NCBI GenBank assembly: GCA_027382625.1 | Contig: JAJKFJ010021358.1 | Location: 55,196-119,195 of the forward strand | Length of the DNA: 64,000 nucleotides | Direction: 5' to 3' | Source of the DNA: Tetmemena sp. SeJ-2015 | Lineage: Eukaryota > Ciliophora > Spirotrichea > Sporadotrichida > Oxytrichidae | Shown: one piece after another, positions 59,601 through 64,000 of the stretch | Layout: each line of letters starts with the position of its first letter | Position numbering within the stretch: position 1 is the first letter of the stretch | Made by a program: the position numbers and the translations under genes | Notes under the pieces: model-generated | Seen by the model: only the letters and a program-made list of their open reading frames with translations | The model's database searches: none | What the model was told of the DNA's origin: nothing

Positions 59601-62264
59601 GTCTAGCTCTTTAAAGAGGTGGCAGTTTGAAATAAAACGTATAGTGTAATTTAGAGAATGTTTATAATCTTGTAAAATATATAATAAATCTGACATCTAG
59701 AAAAGTTTTTGGAAAAATAAAAATTTAAGTTGGAGATGATTCATCATAATCTTGACTTTAAAAAATTAAAGGTATTTAATCTAATTGAAGTAAAACTCCT
59801 TCATTGTTGTAAAACTCCATCTTAAATTTTTTTGAATAGCCAATCAGAGAACTCTGCTTTGCCTTAATAATTTCTAATTATTAAGTCTCTGTTTGGGTAG
59901 TTTCAAAAAATTTCAAGATGGAGTTTTACTACTCAAATGGATTTTTACTTCAACTTAGATGTAAATATTTAATTTTAAAATTTAAGATTATGATGAATCA
60001 TCTCCCAACTTATTTGATTTTTCCAAAAACTTTTCTAGAATGTCAGATATTATTATATATAATACAAGATATAATACAACCATTCTCTAAATTACACTAT
60101 ACGTTTTATTTCAAAAACTGCCCACCTCTTTAAAAGAGCTAGACTAGGAAACTAAGCCTTAAATAAGCAACTGAAATTAGCTAGATTTGTTATATTTAAG
60201 AATTTTGCAATTTCAATAGCAATTTTTCAATATTTCTTATGGAAGTTGTGATGTATTAAGTTTAGAGTAAGAAAATTACAAATATTTCATAAAATCTTTT
60301 TTAATTAAGCTTCTTCAAAAATATTTAATTGAAATTTTTTTAATTACTTTACTATATTTCATACGATAACCCAATAAATATTTTTATAATTTAATCGAGA
60401 TATTCGGACCAGTCGGGATCTTAGAAAACTTAAAGCCAGACCTTGATATAGTCATAGTCTCCCCTTATCAATAAGCCATGCTTTCCGTAGACAGTCTACA
60501 ATATTTCATGAAGTTTCAAGGTGCTTTCCTTTTCCTTATCAGAGGCTAAGTAGATCGATCGAGGAGTGATTTAGGGGAGGACCACTTGCTTGAGATTAGT
60601 CATGTAAATATAAGATTTAAGTACTACTTAGTTGTCTCGATGAAGCTTTCATTTATGAAAGTTTAGATTACTGGCTTTACCAAAATTTAAAAATAAGACT
60701 TAAATTTCATTGAAGTTAGAAGAAACATTTGGACCTGCGGAGATCTTAAGGTTGTGAATGCCAATGAAGTTGTTTTTCGTGGCAAATTTCAAAAGACCAG
60801 AGTAAAGCTTTTAACTGTAGGCTAAAACTTATCTGTTTATGTTAGCTTTATCACCCTTCTCTAGAGCAATTCCTGATCGCTTTTCATTTGGGAAGAAGTA
60901 TCTTGAATTGAAAATCACTGAGCATTTTAAGCTTTCAGAGCCAATCAAAGGAAAACTCACAAACATATTGGGCATATCTCTTTCTAAAATTTAGTACACT
61001 TTAACCAAGAAAATTATATTCTAAATCCTCAAACCGCCAATTGTTTGGGCTAGCTTTGACAACCTTGCACGCTATTTGAGTATATTTACTAGATCCTACA
61101 AGATAATAAGACTCGGCTTATTAATCGGTCTTCACACACGAAATTGCCATCCCATCTATTACCATAGAAGCTATAAATTTGTATTATTTAGCTTGCTCGT
61201 CAATTTTGATAAATAAAAATTGTCAAAAAATTAATGATGAGGTGATTCTGACCAGAAATTTTATCTTCTATTTCAAACTTGTCAAAATTAGAACAGAAAA
61301 GCAAGACAAATGGAGCTGCTCTCAGAAAATTCTTGATGCCTTCTTCTGCATTTTATAGGCCTTCTGAATCAAGCTGATATATAAACTGAGTATCATAGTT
61401 CACACCCTCTTAATAGTTTTTTATTTCAGGGCATTCATAGTCATCTCCCAGCTTCTCGAATACATCAAAGGACTTCATAAAAAATATGAAATCGTATTGA
61501 GCAAAACCATTTCCTCAATTTCTGACGCATTTCTATCCAATTGGAGCTTGAATCTTCTGTGCTTTGAATCTTGAATTTCTTTCTCCTCAGGATCATAGAA
61601 CACTCCTTCCACTGATAACTATATAAAATGAATACTTCTTGGAAAGTAGATAGGTAGTGAGGAATCCTGTGCCAAAGCGACCAGTAGTATCAGGAATCTC
61701 CATTTCTTCAAGCTTAAGTTGCTATCTTGAAGAAGAAAGTGTGCTTGAAAAAGATGAGCTAAGCGTATCCATACTTTGAGGTTACTCACTAAAAATTAAA
61801 ATTGCCTTTATATCTTACCTAAACAAACTATCCATTCTCGAAGCAGGACTTTGAGTATCTGATTCAGAAGGTTTTTATTTTCTGTAGGCTGGTCTTTCCT
61901 TGTTAGAACCTTGTTCTATTAGATTCAAGATGTCCCCTAAAGTGAAGGGTCTTCCTGTGTGGCAGAAAGTTAATCTCTCTTTCTCATTTAATATAATTTC
62001 ACCCAATTAAATTGCAAATTCTCTTCTTTCTCGAGATAATCTTGATAGATACTTTCTTTTGAGAGCACCGAGTATCTAAAGCATTTTGAATCAGCTCCCA
62101 TACCCATCGCCTCACAGCAAGAGGTTCGCTTTCTAGCTGCTCAATGCTATCAAGGATCTAAGCAGCTAGTTTCCTGTCTCTCTACTCTTAAAATGAATTA
62201 CAAAATATGATTCTTGCTTCTTCTTGTCTACAATGGTTTTATAGTCAGGTTTAGACTCCACCAT
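56655..62264 (-). CDS. GHKL (Bergerat-fold) ATPase copy C
   Basis: The frame starts MVESKPDYKTIVDKKKQ at 62264. The ATP domain shows WVWELIQNALDT and TTGRFGTGFLTTYLLS; downstream blocks match copy B in the same order. The last MDS reads KLPANTPSPPKNVCELL and ends TLLK-TGA at 56655-56657. The TGA at 57034 after EAILK lies in an IES and is not the stop. About 1,100 residues over 5.6 kb. The gap at 59400-60390 contains a 724-bp foldback element absent from copy B. Overall closer to copy B than to copy A. Function inferred only from the ATPase fold. Confidence 0.8.
56785..57042 (-). other. IES, 250 bp, pointer CACTTTAA
   Basis: CACTTTAA at 56785-56792 and 57035-57042. Excision joins SQFVEAILK to WLQKLPANTPS and removes the apparent stop TGA. 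Confidence 0.88.
57131..57150 (-). other. Micro-IES, 14 bp, pointer ATGATA
   Basis: ATGATA at 57131-57136 and 57145-57150. Excision joins SGEINAI to MFEIFQKDMV. Orthologous to 49914-49933. Confidence 0.85.
57274..57311 (-). other. IES, 33 bp, pointer AAGAA
   Basis: AAGAA at 57274-57278 and 57307-57311. Excision joins NYAQEF to FPLYHKLFQR, as in copy B. The insert itself has no stop, so the call rests on the paralogue. Confidence 0.75.
59511..60234. mobile_element. Foldback (long inverted-repeat) element inside copy C
   Basis: The left arm (59511 to about 59833) and right arm (about 59905-60234) are reverse complements with few mismatches: AATATTGAAAAATGCTATTG pairs with CAATAGCAATTTTTCAATATT less one base, and GTAAAACTCCATCTT pairs with AAGATGGAGTTTTAC. 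The spacer is about 70 bp. No transposase. The open frame in the right arm (59918-60133) is AT-driven and not coding. It lies in eliminated-type DNA between MDSs ending about 59400 and resuming about 60390. Confidence 0.9.
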
Positions 62265-62627
62265 GGGTTCCTTTTTTGGAAGAAAAAAATTAACTTCTAT
62301 TTTTACAACCTTGATTCTTTAAAATTTTTGAACTTTTTAAGAATTAATAAAGAATTTAACATTGAAAACTAATATCCTTATTTTTTATCTTTCTCGTTAA
62401 TTGTTGTATTTGACATAAAATTGAATTTGGAAAATGTTTAGCTTAAATACAAGTGATATTTTAATCATTACTATTTGAATGAAAATTTATTTGCCTTTTA
62501 CTTTTCTATATCCCTTCCTTCTAAAGACAAACTCATATAGCTAACTCACTTAAAAATACATGCCTTATTTAAACTCTTGAAGTTGAGTAGAGAAATATTC
62601 TTATGACTAAATGGCAGGGTGTGCGAA

Positions 62628-63759
62628 TCATTTGCCATCATTGTATTCCTCCTCAGTGATCCACTTGTTCCTCTTGCCGTCTTTCCACTCTCCGAACTTG
62701 ATCTCTCCATTGCTAGAGTAGTATTTGCCAGTGCCGTGTTGCTTGCCGTCCATCCAGCCGCCGTCGTACTTTCTGCCATCGGGCCATGTGAACAGACCGT
62801 GACCCTGCTTCTTGTCGTCGAAGTACTCTCCCTCATACTTTCTTCCGTCATCCCAAGTGAAGAGTCCAGTACCGTGCATTTTGTTGAATTACCACTCGCC
62901 GTCATAGGCTCTGCCGTCAGCCCATCTGTAGTGACCGCGACCGTGAATATTGTTATCCTTGAATTCACCTCTGTAGTCAGAGCTATCGGCCCACTTGAAG
63001 TAGCCAGTGCCCTCCTTCTTGCCTTCGTGGTAGTTACCTTCGAAGATTGCGCCATCGGGCCATGACTCTCTGCCTTTTCCTTATTGCTTATCATGTACCC
63101 AGTTGCCCTCGTACTTTGCGCCATCACTGTGGATGTAAACTCTGAAAGATATAAGTTATGAGAACTCCATAGCCATGGGCCTTGTCATTTTGCCAATTTC
63201 CCTGATACACGTCTTTATCGGCGTGGATCAGTCTTCCCTATCCGTTGGCCTTGTTGTTCTTCCAGTAGCCTTCATAGATGGATCCATCTGGCCAGATGAG
63301 CACTCCCATACCGTCTCTCTCGTTGGTCTTCACGTTCCAGAAGCCCTCGAACCTAGTGTTGTTCTCGAGGACTATCATGGGGCGGCGTTCGCGGAGAACT
63401 CCATCATCCTAAATGGTGCCGTAGTCATAAGGGCCCATGCGTCTCAGAATCTCTGCAACATCTTGGTTTTTGTAGTCGGGCACTCTGCTCTCAACATTCT
63501 AAGTCAAGCGCTTTAGATCACGCACTGCCTTAACTAGGTTGACAAATCTCGCTGCCCTTCTTCTTCTAAATACAGTTTGGACTTTCTCGATTAGCTCGAT
63601 CTTGTCAGTGCCTCTAAGACCAGCGACTTCTCTATCGTCAAGATAAGCATCTAGGATCTCATCTGAGCCCTAGTTGTAGGAGCGGAAACTCTTAGGTTTC
63701 TTGGTGTTGGCTTGGATGACTACCTCGTTTTGGTGCTCAGCTTAGCAGCAATTTCCCAT
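62628..63759 (-). CDS. MORN-repeat protein with IQ-like N-terminus
   Basis: The frame starts [14 protein letters not shown] (Gly-2, Cys: myristoyl/palmitoyl-type) at 63759. A basic helix [20 protein letters not shown] resembles an IQ motif. From about 63400 at least ten MORN units follow (for example [48 protein letters not shown]), ending [11 protein letters not shown] at 62628. About 365 residues. One IES (63138-63167) splits a MORN unit. MORN proteins commonly tether to membranes or cytoskeleton; a calmodulin-binding, membrane-anchored scaffold is the reasonable reading. Confidence 0.9.
63138..63167 (-). other. IES, 25 bp, pointer AACTC
   Basis: AACTC at 63138-63142 and 63163-63167. Excision joins NDKAHGYGV to [13 protein letters not shown], restoring the MORN unit. 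Confidence 0.85.
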
Positions 63760-64000
63760 TTTATTTGAATGCTATCTAGTTAGTGCTAAAGTTTGCTCTT
63801 TAAATAAGTAGAGAATTTCATATTTGTGTGCTTGCTCTGTTAAATAAAATTATATCTTATACGTGAATGAGGGTAATATAATTGATTTCAAGTCACTCAT
63901 CTACAAACCCACTCGCTCATAATTGAACAGACAGAGTTACTCTATTTTTTAATTACGTATTTTATCAGCTTTATTCCCTTGAATCAGTAAAATGAGCTAC

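Noticed and set aside
59918..60133. 71-codon ORF in the right arm of the foldback
   Set aside because: AT-driven, no Gln-coded TAA/TAG, and mirrored by non-coding sequence in the left arm.
1..64000. Interpreting the broken frames as pseudogenes or poor sequence
   Set aside because: Repeated frame repair at exact direct repeats, shared between paralogues with synonymous differences in the flanking codons, is not expected from decay or random error. A few 1-8 bp cases could still be errors.
1..64000. Tetrahymena or Paramecium origin (same code)
   Set aside because: Paramecium IESs are TA-bounded and its introns about 25 nt; Tetrahymena IESs are long and intergenic. Pointers of 3-10 bp of varied sequence and a TBE-like element fit spirotrichs better.
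1..64000. CRISPR arrays, rRNA or tRNA genes, telomere repeat arrays
   Set aside because: None recognised on reading. A tRNA with introns or degenerate arms could be missed by eye.

Overview
This window reads as micronuclear (germline) DNA of a spirotrich ciliate of the Oxytricha/Stylonychia kind. Three things visible in the sequence support this. (1) Every recognisable gene reads TAA and TAG as glutamine and ends only at TGA. (2) The reading frames are cut by dozens of short AT-rich inserts. Each insert is flanked by a 3-10 bp direct repeat (a pointer), and removing the insert with one repeat copy restores the frame. These are internal eliminated sequences (IESs) between macronuclear-destined segments (MDSs), and they are distinct from the short GT-AG introns that are also present. 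(3) There is a decayed Tc1/IS630-type transposase with a C/A telomere-like end (CAAAACCCC), as in the TBE elements of oxytrichids. The species cannot be named from sequence alone.

Layout. 1-12 kb, all on the minus strand: an acid-sphingomyelinase-like phosphodiesterase cut by the left edge, a ubiquitin-specific protease with a long tail, and two Q/N-rich proteins of unknown function, with a 412-bp dispersed repeat between the last two. 12-18 kb: a rearranged region. A truncated ASF1-like gene copy abuts a TBE-like remnant; next comes a permuted second copy of pieces of the two Q/N-rich genes, then the complete ASF1-like copy. 18-22 kb (+): a coiled-coil gene with at least ten IESs. 22-33 kb (-): V-ATPase subunit a, a four-EF-hand protein, a formin, and a small Q/S-rich gene. 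33-38 kb (+): a large coiled-coil gene. 38-39.5 kb (-): a small membrane protein and a coiled-coil gene.

39.5-62 kb is a tandem array of three paralogous GHKL/Bergerat-fold ATPase genes (A, B, C), all on the minus strand and all split into MDSs. Copy A is interrupted by about 2.7 kb carrying an intact, intron-free and IES-free 497-codon ORF of unlike composition next to a long (TA)n tract. Copy B carries the second copy of the dispersed repeat in an IES. Copy C carries a 724-bp foldback element at a place where copy B has only a few tens of bases. A MORN-repeat gene closes the window.

The housekeeping, cytoskeletal and signalling genes show no operon logic. What unites the window is programmed DNA elimination: coding segments are the retained part, and the repeats, transposon relic and inserted ORF sit in, or next to, DNA expected to be discarded when a macronucleus forms. 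All IES calls are inferences from pointer repeats plus frame restoration. No macronuclear sequence was available for comparison.
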